The notes: generated by a model not told the origin, from the letters alone. A stretch of DNA of 64,000 nt from Candidatus Campylobacter infans (GCA_009827235.1 SPMW01000005.1:1-64000); one strand, 5' to 3'; counted from the first letter of the stretch, positions 43,837 to 54,388 are shown. Numbers and translations: made by a program.

Positions 43837-45144
43837 ATGATTTTAAAACTTAGCGATAATTATATTTGTGATAATTCGCTTGAATGTGAGAAAAATTGCT
43901 ATTTTGTTCTTACCAAAAGCAATGAAAAATTTTTAGCCGATGCCAAAGCAAAAGGCGCACAAATCATCACCCCAGCCAAGGCGTATGAGCTAGCAAAAAT
44001 CCCAAAAGATTTAAAAATTATAGGCATAACCGGCACAAATGGCAAAACCACCACAGCCACGCTAATTTCTTACATTTTAAATCGCCTTAACCAAAAATGC
44101 CTAAATCTAGGCACAAGGGGCGCTTTTTTATCAAATAAAGAAAATATAGAGCAATTAGCCCCAAAAGGACTTACTACCAATCAATTCTTAGCCACGCTTA
44201 GCTTGCTCAAAACAGCTAGCCAGCGCGGGTGTGAGTATTGCGTGATGGAGGTTAGCTCGCACGCCATAGCTCAAAAGCGCATACAATCCTTGCCCTTTAT
44301 ACTTAAAATTTTTACAAATCTAAGCCAAGATCATTTAGATTTTCATAAAACCTTTGATGAATACGCGCGCACTAAAAGTGATTTTTTTGCTGATGATGTG
44401 ATGAAATTGATAAACGCTGATGATGTGAATATAAAATATTTTAAGGCAAATTCTAAATTATATTCTTGCCAAAAAGAAGCAGATTTTTTTATAATAAATA
44501 GCGATTTAAGCAAAGGTATTAAAGCTAAAATTAGCGCAAATAATAAAATTTACCACCTTAGCTCGCAGCTACAAGGGCGTTTTAATCTTTATAATATTTT
44601 ATGTGCCTTTGGTGCTTGCGTTATGCTTGGTTTTGATGGAGAAAAAATCATTAAAGCCATAGCGGATTTTGACGGCGTAGCTGGTAGAATGCAAATAATT
44701 AGCTCTAAGCCACTTGTGATAGTTGATTTTGCCCATACGCCTGATGGAATTTTAAAAGTGCTTGAAAGTTTGCAAGGGCGCGATATTATCGCGGTTTTTG
44801 GTGCTGGTGGCGATAGGGACGCGCTAAAACGCCCTTTAATGGGAGAAATTGCAGCTAGGTATGCCAAAACTCTAATAATCACAAGCGATAACCCAAGAAG
44901 CGAAGAGCCAAACTCCATAATAGCACAAATCCGCGCTGGCATAAACCCAAACACAAAGGCGCAAGTTTTTTGTGAAGTAGATAGAAAAAAAGCGATCAAA
45001 ATGGCACTAGATTTTGCTAAAAATGATGAAATAATCGTAATCTTAGGCAAGGGCGATGAGGATTATCAAGAAATAAATGGCATAAAATATCATTTTAGCG
45101 ATAGTGAGTGCGTGCGCGAACTGCTAGCACAAATGAATGCTTAA
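43837..45144 (+). CDS. murE: UDP-MurNAc-tripeptide synthetase MurE
   Basis: 435 residues, Mur ligase. ATP loop ITGTNGKTTT (64-73), carbamylated-Lys region in EVSSHAIAQKR, FTNLSQDHLDFH, GRMQII, DFAHTPDGI, GAGGDRDALKRPLMG and SDNPRSEEP, where DNPR is the meso-diaminopimelate recognition motif. It adds meso-Dap to UDP-MurNAc-L-Ala-D-Glu. Thirty bases after cmeC, with an AAGGGGCTGGTT site. Confidence 0.94.
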   Translation: MILKLSDNYICDNSLECEKNCYFVLTKSNEKFLADAKAKGAQIITPAKAYELAKIPKDLKIIGITGTNGKTTTATLISYILNRLNQKCLNLGTRGAFLSNKENIEQLAPKGLTTNQFLATLSLLKTASQRGCEYCVMEVSSHAIAQKRIQSLPFILKIFTNLSQDHLDFHKTFDEYARTKSDFFADDVMKLINADDVNIKYFKANSKLYSCQKEADFFIINSDLSKGIKAKISANNKIYHLSSQLQGRFNLYNILCAFGACVMLGFDGEKIIKAIADFDGVAGRMQIISSKPLVIVDFAHTPDGILKVLESLQGRDIIAVFGAGGDRDALKRPLMGEIAARYAKTLIITSDNPRSEEPNSIIAQIRAGINPNTKAQVFCEVDRKKAIKMALDFAKNDEIIVILGKGDEDYQEINGIKYHFSDSECVRELLAQMNA

Positions 45145-45219
45145 AATTAACGCTATAAAATTAAAATTTTAAAATTTATAATTTAAAATTTAAGCAAATT
45201 TTAAAATCAAAGGTAAAAA

Positions 45220-45561
45220 ATGCAAATAAATATGCTTTATTCAAAAATCCACCGCGCAAGCGTAACTGATGCTAATTTAAATTATGTTGGCTCAATCAGC
45301 ATAGATAAAGATTTAATAAAAGAAGCCAAATTATTCATCAACCAAGAGGTTCAAATTTTAAATATAAATAATGGCGAAAGATTTAGCACCTATGTGATTG
45401 AGGGCAAAAAGGGTGAAATTTGCCTAAACGGCGCAGCAGCTAGAAAAGTAGCAATAGGCGATGTGGTGATAATTTTAGCCTATGCTAGTATGAGTTTAGA
45501 AGAAGCCAAAACCCATCAACCAACAATCATACATGTAAATGAAAAAAATCAAATAATATAA
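45220..45561 (+). CDS. panD: Aspartate 1-decarboxylase PanD
   Basis: 113 residues, aligned without gaps to the E. coli start ([25 protein letters not shown]). Self-cleavage site G24-S25 makes the pyruvoyl cofactor from Ser25; Lys9, Tyr22 and Thr/Asn active-site positions are kept ([12 protein letters not shown] at the C-terminal half). It makes beta-alanine for pantothenate. Follows murE by 75 bases. Confidence 0.94.
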   Translation: MQINMLYSKIHRASVTDANLNYVGSISIDKDLIKEAKLFINQEVQILNINNGERFSTYVIEGKKGEICLNGAAARKVAIGDVVIILAYASMSLEEAKTHQPTIIHVNEKNQII

Positions 45562-45619
45562 AGTTGCTTTAATATTGCCGTGCTACAATTCGCGCCATTT
45601 AAAATTTCAAGGATAAATC

Positions 45620-47263
45620 GTGTTTGAGCACTTAAAGCTATCTAGTAAAATCGGTCTTGGTTTTGGGGCGGTTATTTTTTTGATGATTATTTTGGTTGTT
45701 ATGGGCATAGTGCAAATGAATTTTGCTAAATCGCGTTTGCAAACAATGAATGATATAAATGCCAAAAAGCAACGCTACGCTATAAATTTTCGTGGTAGTG
45801 TCCATGATAGAGCAATAAGCGTGCGTGATGTCGTGCTTTTAGATGATGAGGCGAGATTGCAAGCAGCATTAGATAATATAAAGCGTTTAGAGGATTTTTA
45901 TAATGCTGCTAGTGCGAATATGAATGAAATGCTAAAAGACTCAGCCCTTTTTAATAATGAAGAAAGAGCGATTTTAGGGCGCTTAAATCAAATAGCAAAT
46001 AAAACAAACGCAGGCTATAAAAAAATCATACAATTAAAACAATCTTGGCAAGTAGATGAGGCGAAAAAATTACTGCTTAATGAAGTAGCAAGCGATTTTA
46101 GCTTATGGCTAAAAATTATCAATGAATTTATTGATTACCAAGAAGAAGCTAATAATAATTTAACAAAGCAGGTTATGCTTGTGGTAAATAACTTCGTAAC
46201 AATTATGCTAGTGCTTGCTGGGATTGCTATATTAATAGCTGTGATTATTACGCTATTTACAGCGCGTGGCATCGTGAGTGCCTTAGGTGGCGAGCCAAAT
46301 GAAGTAAGCAAGGTTATAAAAGAAGTAGCTAGTGGTAATTTAAGCAAAGATTATGTAAGCAAATATCCGCGTAGCATTTTAGCTGATGCAATTAGTATGA
46401 AAGACAAATTAAAACAAATCACCATCTTAATAAGAAACGCTTCAAACACCATAGGCGAGCGCACAAACGAATTGATTAAAACTTTTGATAAAGTAAGCAT
46501 TAGCGTAGATGAACAAAGCAAAATCACCTCATTTTCAACTAAAATAGTCCAAGGCGTAGTAAGCGGGACAAATGAAATCATGCAAATGACAAATGACACC
46601 CGCACTAATTCCCAAAAAGCCACGCAAATATGTAATGAAGGCAAAGAAGATAGCGAAGAAGTAGCCCAAAAAATGCAAGAAATCAATGCAAATGTGGCAA
46701 AGCAAGTAGAGCAAATTTTATTACTTGAAGAAAAAGCAAAAGAAATTAGCGGAGCTGCTGAGCTAATAGCTGAGATTACAGACCAAACAAATCTTTTGGC
46801 CTTAAATGCTGCTATTGAGGCTGCAAGAGCTGGCACGCACGGGCGCGGTTTTGCGGTAGTTGCTGATGAAATACGAAACCTAGCCGAGCGCACAGGCACA
46901 GCTACTGATGAAATAGCAAACACCATAAAACAAATCCAAGAAGAAACGCAAAACACAGTTACTCTAATAAAATCTGGCGCGCCAAAGGTTCAAGAAGGCT
47001 ATGAATTATCTAATAAAGTAGCTGATATGCTTGTAGATATTTATGAAAGCTCAAATGATTCTACCCAAAAAGCAGGCAATGCCGCTGTAATGGCGCAAAA
47101 AGGCGTAGAATCAATGAGTAAATTAGCCAAAAATATAGAAAATATCGATATCACCTCGCAAGAAACCAAAAAAGATATGCAAGAAAACGCAGTCCAATTA
47201 CAAGCCATGCAAAAAGTAGCACAAGAATTAAGCGATATAATGAAAGCGTTTAAGATTGATTAG
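45620..47263 (+). CDS. Methyl-accepting chemotaxis protein with four-helix-bundle sensor
   Basis: 547 residues, GTG start with AAGGATAAATC upstream. Membrane segments about 11-30 and 190-212 bracket a ~160-residue helical periplasmic domain (4HB_MCP type: [21 protein letters not shown] in shortened form, [20 protein letters not shown]). HAMP-like [20 protein letters not shown], then the coiled coil with tip [17 protein letters not shown]...[18 protein letters not shown] (about 389-425). No CheR-tethering peptide. Unlike the chemoreceptor at 15034 it has no Cache fold. Ligand unknown. Confidence 0.92.
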   Translation: MFEHLKLSSKIGLGFGAVIFLMIILVVMGIVQMNFAKSRLQTMNDINAKKQRYAINFRGSVHDRAISVRDVVLLDDEARLQAALDNIKRLEDFYNAASANMNEMLKDSALFNNEERAILGRLNQIANKTNAGYKKIIQLKQSWQVDEAKKLLLNEVASDFSLWLKIINEFIDYQEEANNNLTKQVMLVVNNFVTIMLVLAGIAILIAVIITLFTARGIVSALGGEPNEVSKVIKEVASGNLSKDYVSKYPRSILADAISMKDKLKQITILIRNASNTIGERTNELIKTFDKVSISVDEQSKITSFSTKIVQGVVSGTNEIMQMTNDTRTNSQKATQICNEGKEDSEEVAQKMQEINANVAKQVEQILLLEEKAKEISGAAELIAEITDQTNLLALNAAIEAARAGTHGRGFAVVADEIRNLAERTGTATDEIANTIKQIQEETQNTVTLIKSGAPKVQEGYELSNKVADMLVDIYESSNDSTQKAGNAAVMAQKGVESMSKLAKNIENIDITSQETKKDMQENAVQLQAMQKVAQELSDIMKAFKID

Positions 47264-47294
47264 ATTATGATCTTTTAGTGTGTTGATTAAAATT

Positions 47295-47341
47295 TGCCTT
47301 GATATTTAAAAGTTACCAAGGCATAGCGTGAGCTATAAAAA
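47295..47341 (+). terminator. Stem-loop(s) after the 4HB chemoreceptor
   Basis: TGCCTTG (47295-47301) pairs with CAAGGCA (47317-47323), loop of 15, followed directly by a small hairpin ATAGC-GTGA-GCTAT (47323-47336). No long U-tract; may end the chemoreceptor transcript and the TATAAA inside may serve as the -10 of the next gene. Confidence 0.4.
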
Positions 47342-47381
47342 TAACGCTTAAAATTTACCAACTTTAACAAAAGGAGAAACA

Positions 47382-48413
47382 ATGAAAAAATCACTTATAT
47401 TAAGTGCTGTTTTAGCAAGCTCTGTGTTTGCTATGAGCGATGCCGAATTATTACAATCAGCAAAAGATGCAGGTTTAATGCCTTTGCCAACTACGCAAAA
47501 AGCAATAGAGGCCGAGTTAAGCAAAAGTGGCGTAAAAGCAAATGTGTATAGTAAAGAAAAAGCAGAACTAGGCAAAAAATTATATTTTGATCCACGCCTT
47601 TCAAAAAGTTCTTTGATTAGCTGTAATACCTGTCATAATTTAGGCCTTGGCGGAGTAGATGGCATACCAGCTTCAACAGGCCATAAATGGACGCCAAACC
47701 CACACCATGTAAATGCGCCAAGTGTTTATAATGCTATATTAAATACAGCGCAATTTTGGGACGGGCGCGCTAGCGATTTAGTAGATCAAGCAAAAGGCCC
47801 TTTGACAGCAGAGCCTGAAATGGCTAGCACACCTGAGTTAATTGAAAGTCGCTTAAAATCAATTCCACAATATGTAAAAGAATTTAATAAAATTTATAAA
47901 GATGGCATTAGTTTTGATAATGCAGCAGATGCGATTGCTACATTTGAGCGCACTCTTATAACTCCATCTCGTTTTGATAAATTTTTAAACGGCGATTTAA
48001 ATGCCCTAAGTAAAGAAGAAAAAGCAGGCCTTGGCGTTTTTATAGATAAGGGTTGTATAGCCTGTCATACGGGAGCGATTTTAGGCGGGACTATGCAAGC
48101 TTTTGAAGTAGCTGGTAAATATGAGTTTGCCAATGTAGGTGATTTTAAAGGCGATGCAAATGGAATGGTAAGAACCCCGACTCTTCGCAATGTAGAATAC
48201 ACAGCTCCGTATTTTCACAATGGCGCGATTTGGACGCTAAATGATGCCATAAAAGCTATGGGTAGCGTTCAGCTTGGCATTAATATCAGCGATAGCGAAG
48301 CAAAAAGCATTATCACATTTTTAAAATCCCTAACAGGCCAAATGCCACAAATAATTTATCCTATCTTGCCACCTAGCACAGATGAAACCCCACGCCCGGT
48401 TTTGGATTATTAA
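47382..48413 (+). CDS. Diheme cytochrome c peroxidase
   Basis: 343 residues with signal peptide (MKKSLILSAVLASSVFA, then MSD). Heme sites CNTCH (81-85) and CIACH (225-229). Family features: LGKKLYFDPRLSKSSLISCNTCH in shortened form, PSVYNAILNTAQFWDGRA, FERTLITPSRFDKFL and MVRTPTLRNVEYTAPYFHNGAI in shortened form. It reduces periplasmic H2O2 with electrons from cytochrome c, a defence that Campylobacter relies on. RBS AAAAGGAG. Terminator at 48430. Confidence 0.94.
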   Translation: MKKSLILSAVLASSVFAMSDAELLQSAKDAGLMPLPTTQKAIEAELSKSGVKANVYSKEKAELGKKLYFDPRLSKSSLISCNTCHNLGLGGVDGIPASTGHKWTPNPHHVNAPSVYNAILNTAQFWDGRASDLVDQAKGPLTAEPEMASTPELIESRLKSIPQYVKEFNKIYKDGISFDNAADAIATFERTLITPSRFDKFLNGDLNALSKEEKAGLGVFIDKGCIACHTGAILGGTMQAFEVAGKYEFANVGDFKGDANGMVRTPTLRNVEYTAPYFHNGAIWTLNDAIKAMGSVQLGINISDSEAKSIITFLKSLTGQMPQIIYPILPPSTDETPRPVLDY

Positions 48414-48429
48414 TATAAATTTTAATGCT

Positions 48430-48457
48430 TGCCACTTTAAAGCAAAGTGGCATTTTT
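48430..48457 (+). terminator. Rho-independent terminator after the cytochrome c peroxidase gene
   Basis: TGCCACTTT, five-base loop AAAGC, AAAGTGGCA, then TTTTT. Stem of nine. Confidence 0.75.
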
Positions 48458-48507
48458 GGCTTGCGTTTTTTGATTAAGATGTAAGTTTAAGGGTGTTTAA
48501 AATTTAA

Positions 48508-48535
48508 AGCGGGGTTATTGCCCCGCTAATTTTTA
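48508..48535. terminator. Bidirectional-type hairpin before the leuA stop
   Basis: AGCGGGG, loop TTATTG, CCCCGCT, with AATTTTT after it on the plus strand and TAAATTTTAAA after it on the minus strand. It lies between convergent genes, so it could end leuA (minus) as well as read-through from the plus strand. Confidence 0.6.
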
Positions 48536-48559
48536 ATTTATTTATGAATAAATTTTAAT

Positions 48560-50086
48560 TTATACCTTCATACTCAAATAGCTATTAAGCGCGGCTATAT
48601 AGGCCTTTGCGCTAGCTAGCATTGTATCTATATCTAAGCCATGCCCAATAACTGTTTGCTGGCCAAATTTTACTTTCACATCAACCTTTGCTAGCGCGTC
48701 CTTGCCCTTGCTTATGGCTGCTACTTTGTAGTCTTTTAGCTCGCCTGCTGAGTTGCTAATTCTATCGATGGCTTTAAAGATCGCATCTATTGTCCCGTGT
48801 CCTAGTGCCGCATCGCTAAGTATGATTTCTTCGCCATTTTCTAGCATTTTGCGTATGCTAATGGCTGCGCTTGTGTGGCCATTATTACAAGCTGAGCTGC
48901 TAAGTGTTATGATGCTGTAAATTTCAGGGATTTTGGTAATTTCTTCGCTTACAAGTGCGCGTAAATCTTCATCAAAAATTTCTTTTTTCTTATCGCAAAG
49001 TGCTTTAAACTCGCTAAATGCGGAGTTTAGCTCGTCCTCGCTTAAATCAAAACCAAGAGTAATTAAGCGATCTTTAAAGGCGTGGCGTCCGCTGTGTTTG
49101 CCTAAGACTAAGTTTGTTTTGCTTGCGCCTATATCTTCTGCGCTGATTATTTCATAGGTTTGTGCGCATTTTAGCACGCCGTCTTGATGAATGCCACTTT
49201 CATGTGCAAAGGCATTTTTGCCTACTATTGCTTTATTTGGCTGTGGTTCTATGCCTGTAATGCTAGCAACTAAGCGACTTGTGGCGTAAATTTCTTTGCT
49301 TATAATATTTGTATATAATGGCCCTAGCGCATCTTGGCGTGTTTTTATCGCCATTACAATTTCTTCAAGCGCAGCATTGCCAGCGCGTTCGCCAAGTCCA
49401 TTTATAGTGCATTCAACCTGCCTTGCGCCTGCTTTAATGCACTCTAAGGTATTTGCTACGGCAAGCCCTAGATCGTTGTGATTGTGGGCTGAGAGTATGG
49501 CTCTATCGCCCAAAAAATCAACCATTGCTTTCATTCTTTCATAAAGTTCGCTTGGCAAACGAAAGCCAACGGTATCTGGCAGATTTATCGTCCTAGCACC
49601 AGCGCTTACAACAGCATCGCAAATTTCTTTTAAAAACTCCACATCGCTTCGTCCAGCATCCTCGCAGCTAAACTCCACATCATCAACAAAAGTTCTAGCA
49701 TACTTTACAGCCTCTACGGCTTTTTTAATTACTTCATCGCTTTTCATTTTTAATTTATGCTCCATATGAATGGGGCTTGTAGCAATAAAGGTGTGAATGC
49801 GTTTATTTTTTGCTGGCATTATGGCCTCGCCCGCTGCTTTTATATCACGCTCTAATGCCCTAGCTAAGCTTGCTACGCAGATATTATCTACTTGTTTTGC
49901 GATTTGATTTATAGCATCAAAATCCCCAGCACTAGCTGCTGCAAAACCGCTTTCTATAACATCAACTCCAAGCCGTTCAAGCTGTAAAGCTATTTGGATT
50001 TTTTCTTCTGTATTCATTGATGCGCCAGGGCTTTGCTCGCCATCGCGCAAGGTAGTATCAAAGATGATTATGTGATTTTTATCCAT
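48560..50086 (-). CDS. leuA: 2-Isopropylmalate synthase LeuA
   Basis: 508 residues. TIM-barrel catalytic domain with [14 protein letters not shown] (metal-binding), [39 protein letters not shown] and the [15 protein letters not shown] motif, then a linker and a C-terminal LeuA_dimer regulatory domain ([22 protein letters not shown] in shortened form) that binds leucine. Condenses acetyl-CoA with 2-oxoisovalerate. Stands alone; leuBCD are not in the window. In this lineage CimA and LeuA paralogues exist, but the regulatory domain and length fit LeuA. Confidence 0.93.
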   Translation of the reverse strand: MDKNHIIIFDTTLRDGEQSPGASMNTEEKIQIALQLERLGVDVIESGFAAASAGDFDAINQIAKQVDNICVASLARALERDIKAAGEAIMPAKNKRIHTFIATSPIHMEHKLKMKSDEVIKKAVEAVKYARTFVDDVEFSCEDAGRSDVEFLKEICDAVVSAGARTINLPDTVGFRLPSELYERMKAMVDFLGDRAILSAHNHNDLGLAVANTLECIKAGARQVECTINGLGERAGNAALEEIVMAIKTRQDALGPLYTNIISKEIYATSRLVASITGIEPQPNKAIVGKNAFAHESGIHQDGVLKCAQTYEIISAEDIGASKTNLVLGKHSGRHAFKDRLITLGFDLSEDELNSAFSEFKALCDKKKEIFDEDLRALVSEEITKIPEIYSIITLSSSACNNGHTSAAISIRKMLENGEEIILSDAALGHGTIDAIFKAIDRISNSAGELKDYKVAAISKGKDALAKVDVKVKFGQQTVIGHGLDIDTMLASAKAYIAALNSYLSMKV

Positions 50087-50179
50087 TGTTTTGTCCTTAT
50101 TTTAAAATTTTGATTTTGAGATAAAGTTGGTGATAATGGGCATCAGCCCAGCAAATATAATAAATTTTTAATTAAAATT

Positions 50180-50926
50180 TTAATCATTTTTTATCTCGTT
50201 TTTGGCTTTAAGCTTAATATTTTTGGCAAAAAATCTCGCCCAAAAACCGCGGATTATACCATAAAAAATATAAACACTAATCAAAGCGCACGCGCTTTCA
50301 AGTGGGTATAAATATAATAAAGAAAAAACTAATAAAAGCGATATTAAAAGCCTTAGAAAATTTGCTCTTTCAAAGCTGATTTTTTTAAAGCTAGGAAAGC
50401 GCACATTCGATACCATTAACACCGATAAAATCAACATTAAAACCAATATAACACTCTCAAAGCCCCTAAAAATCGCATAATGTTGATAAACGCCTATCCA
50501 AAAGGCCGCAGTTATAGCAGCTGATGGTATGGGCAAGCCTATAAATACATTTGGCTCTGTATTTTGGCTAGTTACATTAAATCTAGCTAGCCTAATCGCT
50601 CCAAATACCACAAAAAGCGCAGCCACAAGGCTACCAAGTCGCCCAAAACTTTGCCCAATGCTATAATAAAACAACACAGCCGGAGCCACGCCAAAGGCTA
50701 TAATATCTGCTAAGCTATCAAACTCCACGCCAAATTTTGAAGTGGTTTTTGTTAGCCTTGCTACTCTGCCATCAAGCCCATCACAAATCAATGAAAATAC
50801 AATGTAAATTATAGCCACATCATACTCAGCTCTTACAGCCGCAAAAATACTAATAACGCCTAAAAACGCAGACGCAGCGGTGAAAAGATTAGGCAAAATA
50901 TAAATTAGTTTTAAATCACTATTCAA
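50180..50926 (-). CDS. pssA: CDP-diacylglycerol-serine O-phosphatidyltransferase PssA
   Basis: About 248 residues from the TTG at 50926, preferred because AAAAGGG lies five bases upstream and the -10 at 50965 would leave only about 11 bases before the other TTG at 50947. CDP-alcohol motif DGLDGRVARLTKTTSKFGVEFDSLAD in shortened form (Dx2DGx2ARx8Gx3Dx3D) and about six membrane segments. It makes phosphatidylserine, the precursor of phosphatidylethanolamine. No psd is adjacent. Confidence 0.92.
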   Translation of the reverse strand: MNSDLKLIYILPNLFTAASAFLGVISIFAAVRAEYDVAIIYIVFSLICDGLDGRVARLTKTTSKFGVEFDSLADIIAFGVAPAVLFYYSIGQSFGRLGSLVAALFVVFGAIRLARFNVTSQNTEPNVFIGLPIPSAAITAAFWIGVYQHYAIFRGFESVILVLMLILSVLMVSNVRFPSFKKISFERANFLRLLISLLLVFSLLYLYPLESACALISVYIFYGIIRGFWARFFAKNIKLKAKNEIKND

Positions 50927-50964
50927 ATTATCCCTTTTGATTTTCAAGTTTGATTAAGGCTTTT

Positions 50965-50970
50965 AGTATA
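50965..50970 (-). promoter_or_regulatory. -10 box for pssA
   Basis: Reverse strand ACTTATGCTATACTAA, extended TGnTATACT. Supports the start at 50926. Confidence 0.45.
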
Positions 50971-51032
50971 GCATAAGTTTATTTAAAAGCATAAAATTTA
51001 ATTTAATGTAAAATTTTTTAAAATTTTAAAAG

Positions 51033-51533
51033 CTATTTGATTTTAAAAAGTTTGCTATATCTTGTTAGCTTAAAGCTTTGCTCTACAAAAAGCAATAACA
51101 CACTAGAAGCTCCAACACCAAGAGCTGCCGTTACTGAAAGCGTGGTAAAAAAATGCTCAAAAAAATCCTTTAAATAAAGCAAGCGCGCATTTTCATCGTG
51201 GCTATTTAAAAAAGCTATTAAAAATAAGATTGTTTTATAAGCATAAACGCCTGGTATCATCGGCAATAAAGCAGGAAAGCTGATAATTTCAGATGGTGTT
51301 TTTAGGTATTTAGAGCATAAAAGTGCTAATAAACCAACCAAAAATGCTGCTAAAAATGTAGCAAAAGCTAGCATTTCAAAATGATAAATTTCAACTAAAA
51401 TAGTGCGAAACCCATGCCCCAAGCCAGCCAAAACAGCACTAATTAAAAGAGTGCGAAATGGCGGGCGTGTCACATAAGCAAACCCAAGCCCTGCAATGCC
51501 AGCAAAAATAATATCGCTTAAAATCATCATCAT
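51033..51533 (-). CDS. ThrE-type threonine/serine exporter, C-terminal half (ThrE_2)
   Basis: 167 residues from the first of three consecutive ATG codons at 51533, which overlap the stop of the upstream gene as ATGA. About four to five membrane segments (IIFAGIAGLGFAYVTRPPF, LLISAVLAGLGHGFRTIL, LPMIPGVYAYKTILFLI). Together with the next gene this makes the full 10-helix ThrE unit that is one polypeptide in Corynebacterium. Exports threonine and serine in that family; the same substrates are likely here but not proved. Confidence 0.85.
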   Translation of the reverse strand: MMMILSDIIFAGIAGLGFAYVTRPPFRTLLISAVLAGLGHGFRTILVEIYHFEMLAFATFLAAFLVGLLALLCSKYLKTPSEIISFPALLPMIPGVYAYKTILFLIAFLNSHDENARLLYLKDFFEHFFTTLSVTAALGVGASSVLLLFVEQSFKLTRYSKLFKIK

Positions 51534-52306
51534 GGCAAAATTCCTATCCCAAAAACCATAAGCGTGATATAAACGCCTATTGCCATACAAGTAATTAAAA
51601 TAAAAACATTAACAAACCTGCTAATGCCAACTAAAACATGATAATCTAAAATATCAATTATTGAGTTTAAGAAAAATATCCCAGGCATAAGATACAGCGT
51701 GCTTGTGGCTAATCCAATATGTAAGGTTTGAGTGGGTAAAATTTGCGCCCCAATTGCTAGCAAGGACGATGAAAAAAAGGCTAAAAATAAATGCCAAATG
51801 CGTGGATCGATTTTTTTAAGCACGCACAAATGGCGCAAATAAGCACCAAAAAATGCTGAAATAGCAGTAAGCAAGCAAGAATTAAAATCTCCGCCAAAAA
51901 CATTACAAAACGCGCCAAAAGCTAAGGCGATGATGAAAAATTCTATAAATTTTAATCGTTTGCGCGGGATTTTTAAGCGATTTAAGTATTCAAATGCCCT
52001 GCTAAGCGGGACTAAATTATCGTGAATCTCCCAACTAAGCGCGCTTAAATCACTAAGCAAGCGTAAGTCTATTTGCACTGGATCATTTGAAAAGACTATG
52101 GTTTCTTTATTAGAGCGGTTTTGTGGATCGCTGATTGTAAAGGCTATGTTATTGTAAAAATAATTTAAACTAATTTCATAGCCATATGCTCTAACTAAGC
52201 GTTGCGTGCAGTGATTAACGCGCGAAATATATGCACCGCTAGCATAAAGTGCCTTAACATACTGACTTACAAACAAACCCAAATCATTTATATTTACTTT
52301 TTGCAT
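51530..52306 (-). CDS. ThrE-type threonine/serine exporter, N-terminal half (DUF1212)
   Basis: 258 residues. A soluble N-terminal region (about 1-120: SQYVKALYASGAYISRVNHC, IAFTISDP, LVPLSRAFEYLN) typical of the DUF1212/ThrE family, then about five membrane segments (FFIIALAFGAFCNVFGG, LATSTLYLMPGIFFLNSIID). The stop overlaps the start of the C-terminal half. Starts with a -10 box 29 bases upstream. Confidence 0.87.
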   Translation of the reverse strand: MQKVNINDLGLFVSQYVKALYASGAYISRVNHCTQRLVRAYGYEISLNYFYNNIAFTISDPQNRSNKETIVFSNDPVQIDLRLLSDLSALSWEIHDNLVPLSRAFEYLNRLKIPRKRLKFIEFFIIALAFGAFCNVFGGDFNSCLLTAISAFFGAYLRHLCVLKKIDPRIWHLFLAFFSSSLLAIGAQILPTQTLHIGLATSTLYLMPGIFFLNSIIDILDYHVLVGISRFVNVFILITCMAIGVYITLMVFGIGILP

Positions 52307-52334
52307 TGTTGGCTCGGTGAAAAATTAAGTGCAA

Positions 52335-52340
52335 ATTATA
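52335..52340 (-). promoter_or_regulatory. -10 box for the two ThrE genes
   Basis: Reverse strand ATTTAGCTATAATTTGCAC, about 29 bases before the ATG at 52306. Confidence 0.5.
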
Positions 52341-52396
52341 GCTAAATTTTAAACGCTTTTTTAGGCAAATTTTTATTAAAATTTAGCTTTATTTTG

Positions 52397-52402
52397 TATA
52401 AT
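52397..52402 (+). promoter_or_regulatory. Extended -10 box for fumC
   Basis: TTTATTTTGTATAATTGCG; the box ends 35 bases before the ATG at 52438 and excludes the longer open frame that begins at 52402. Confidence 0.6.
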
Positions 52403-52437
52403 TGCGCCATTTTAAAATTTCCAAAAAGGGAGAAAAG

Positions 52438-53859
52438 ATGGATTTTCGCATAGAAAAAGACACAATGGGCGAGATTAAAGTTCCTAATGATAAATATTGG
52501 GCAGCACAAACGCAAAGAAGTTTTGAAAATTTTAAAATCGGCATTGAAAAAATGCCAGATGAGATAATCACTGCTTTTGCTTATCTTAAAAAGGCTTGCG
52601 CTAAGGTAAATAACAAACTAGGGCGTTTAAGCGATGAGCGCACAAATGCCATAGCTAAGGCTTGCGATGAGATTGTAGAGGGTAAATTAGCTGGGAATTT
52701 CCCGCTAGTAGTATGGCAAACCGGCTCAGGCACGCAAAGCAATATGAATATGAATGAAGTTATAGCAAATCGCGCCATAGAAATACTTGGCGGTGATTTT
52801 AGAGATAAAGCAGCCTTAAAAGCTGATGCGCCATTTTTTGTGCATCCAAATGATGATGTAAATAAAGGCCAAAGCTCAAATGATACTTACCCAACTGCTA
52901 TGAGAATTGCCTTTGTTTTAGAGCTACAAAAGCAGCTTTTGCCAGCAATTGAGCGTTTAGAGCAGACCTTAAATAAAAAAAGTAAAGATTTTGCCAAAAT
53001 CGTAAAAATCGGTCGCACGCATTTACAAGATGCTACGCCACTTACTCTTGGGCAAGAATTTAGTGGCTATGCGCATATGCTAAAAGCTAGCAAGGCACAA
53101 ATCCTTGCGAGTATGCCGTTTTTAGTAGAGCTTGCAATAGGTGGCACGGCTGTTGGCACTGGATTAAACTCTCATCCTAGATTTAGCCAAATGGTAAGCG
53201 ATGAATTAAGCGTGCTAACTAAAACCGAGTTTGCTTTTAAATCGCACCCTAATAAATTTCACGGCCTAACAAGCCACGATGGGGAGGTATTTTTAAGCGG
53301 TGCGCTAAATGGCTTGGGCGCAAATTTAATGAAAATCGCAAATGATATAAGATGGCTAGCAAGCGGGCCAAGATGTGGAATAGGCGAGCTAAGCATACCT
53401 GAAAACGAGCCAGGTAGTTCAATAATGCCAGGCAAAGTAAATCCAACACAATGCGAAGCTGTTACGATGGTAGCAGTTCAAATAGCTGGCAATCACGCAA
53501 GCGTAGCATTTGGTGCAAGTCAGGGAAATTTTGAATTAAATGTGTTTAAGCCAGTAATTGCTTATAATTTATTACAAAGCATAAGGCTATTAAGCGATGT
53601 AATAATCAGCTTTGATGAGCATTGTGCTTATGGCATAGAAGCTAATGAGACAAGAATTGCTAAATTAATGCATGAAAGCTTAATGCTAGTAACGGCGCTA
53701 AATCCGCACATAGGCTATCAAAACGCAGCCTATATCGCAAAAGCAGCACATCACAACGGCACAACCTTACGCGAAGAGGCCATAAAATCAGGCAAGCTAA
53801 GCGCAGAGGAATTTGATAAATGGGTGGTGCCTGAGGATATGGTAGCACCAAAAGAATAG
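52438..53859 (+). CDS. fumC: Class II fumarate hydratase FumC
   Basis: 473 residues from the ATG at 52438 (AAAAAGGGAG in front). Iron-free fumarase/aspartase superfamily. Motifs: [53 protein letters not shown] in shortened form, and the signature [20 protein letters not shown]. Hydrates fumarate to malate in the TCA cycle. Followed by a 15-bp tandem duplication. Confidence 0.95.
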   Translation: MDFRIEKDTMGEIKVPNDKYWAAQTQRSFENFKIGIEKMPDEIITAFAYLKKACAKVNNKLGRLSDERTNAIAKACDEIVEGKLAGNFPLVVWQTGSGTQSNMNMNEVIANRAIEILGGDFRDKAALKADAPFFVHPNDDVNKGQSSNDTYPTAMRIAFVLELQKQLLPAIERLEQTLNKKSKDFAKIVKIGRTHLQDATPLTLGQEFSGYAHMLKASKAQILASMPFLVELAIGGTAVGTGLNSHPRFSQMVSDELSVLTKTEFAFKSHPNKFHGLTSHDGEVFLSGALNGLGANLMKIANDIRWLASGPRCGIGELSIPENEPGSSIMPGKVNPTQCEAVTMVAVQIAGNHASVAFGASQGNFELNVFKPVIAYNLLQSIRLLSDVIISFDEHCAYGIEANETRIAKLMHESLMLVTALNPHIGYQNAAYIAKAAHHNGTTLREEAIKSGKLSAEEFDKWVVPEDMVAPKE

Positions 53860-53885
53860 CTTTAAAATATAAAATTTTGGCATTT

Positions 53886-53928
53886 TGCGGATTTAAAATT
53901 TGCGGATTTAAAATTTGTAAGATGCCAA
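53886..53928 (+). repeat. 15-bp tandem duplication within a stem after fumC
   Basis: TGCGGATTTAAAATT occurs twice back to back (53886-53900, 53901-53915), enclosed by TTGGCAT (53877-53883) and ATGCCAA (53922-53928), which could pair as a 7-bp stem. It forms part of the 160-base gap to the next gene, where the fumC transcript probably ends. Confidence 0.7.
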
Positions 53929-54019
53929 GGTTTTGGATTAAAATTTTAAATACAAATTTCAATCTTTTTCAACCCTTTTTATAATAAACTCTTAGCTAAA
54001 TAAAATTTAAGGCTAAAAA

Positions 54020-54388
54020 ATGATAAAAAATCCTAACTATCCTTTTAGTTTTGACGAAAATGCCTGTAAGAGCTGCGGTGGTAAGTGCTGCGTGGGACAA
54101 AGTGGCTTTATATGGATAAATGAAGCTGAAATTTCAGCGCTTGCAAGGTATTTTGGGCTTAGTAAAGATAGGCTAAAAAATGCTTTTATGATTAAAATTA
54201 ACGGGCGTTATAGTTTGATTGAAAAGCCCTTTGAAAATGGCTATGCTTGCGTGTTTTTTGATACAAAGCGTAAAAATTGTAGCATTTATGAATTGCGCCC
54301 AGCTCAATGTAAATCCTTTCCATTTTGGCATTATTTTTTAGAAAATTTAGATGAATTAAAAGCCCAATGCCCCGGCGTGAGAGAGTGA
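54020..54388 (+). CDS. YkgJ-family cysteine cluster protein
   Basis: 122 residues, single domain of the Fe/Zn-chelating YkgJ family. Eight Cys seen: ACKSCGGKCCVGQ at the N-terminus, YACVFFDTKRKNCSIYELRPAQCKSFPFW in shortened form, then AQCPG. Metal binding (Zn or Fe-S) is inferred from CxxCxxxCC and Cx8CxxxxxRPxxC. No signal peptide. Function unknown. The 145-base gap that follows to folP holds only AT-rich sequence. Confidence 0.88.
   Translation: MIKNPNYPFSFDENACKSCGGKCCVGQSGFIWINEAEISALARYFGLSKDRLKNAFMIKINGRYSLIEKPFENGYACVFFDTKRKNCSIYELRPAQCKSFPFWHYFLENLDELKAQCPGVRE

Noticed and set aside
53886..53915. CRISPR-like or transposon terminal repeat
   Set aside because: Just a two-copy 15-bp tandem duplication without spacer or mobile gene.
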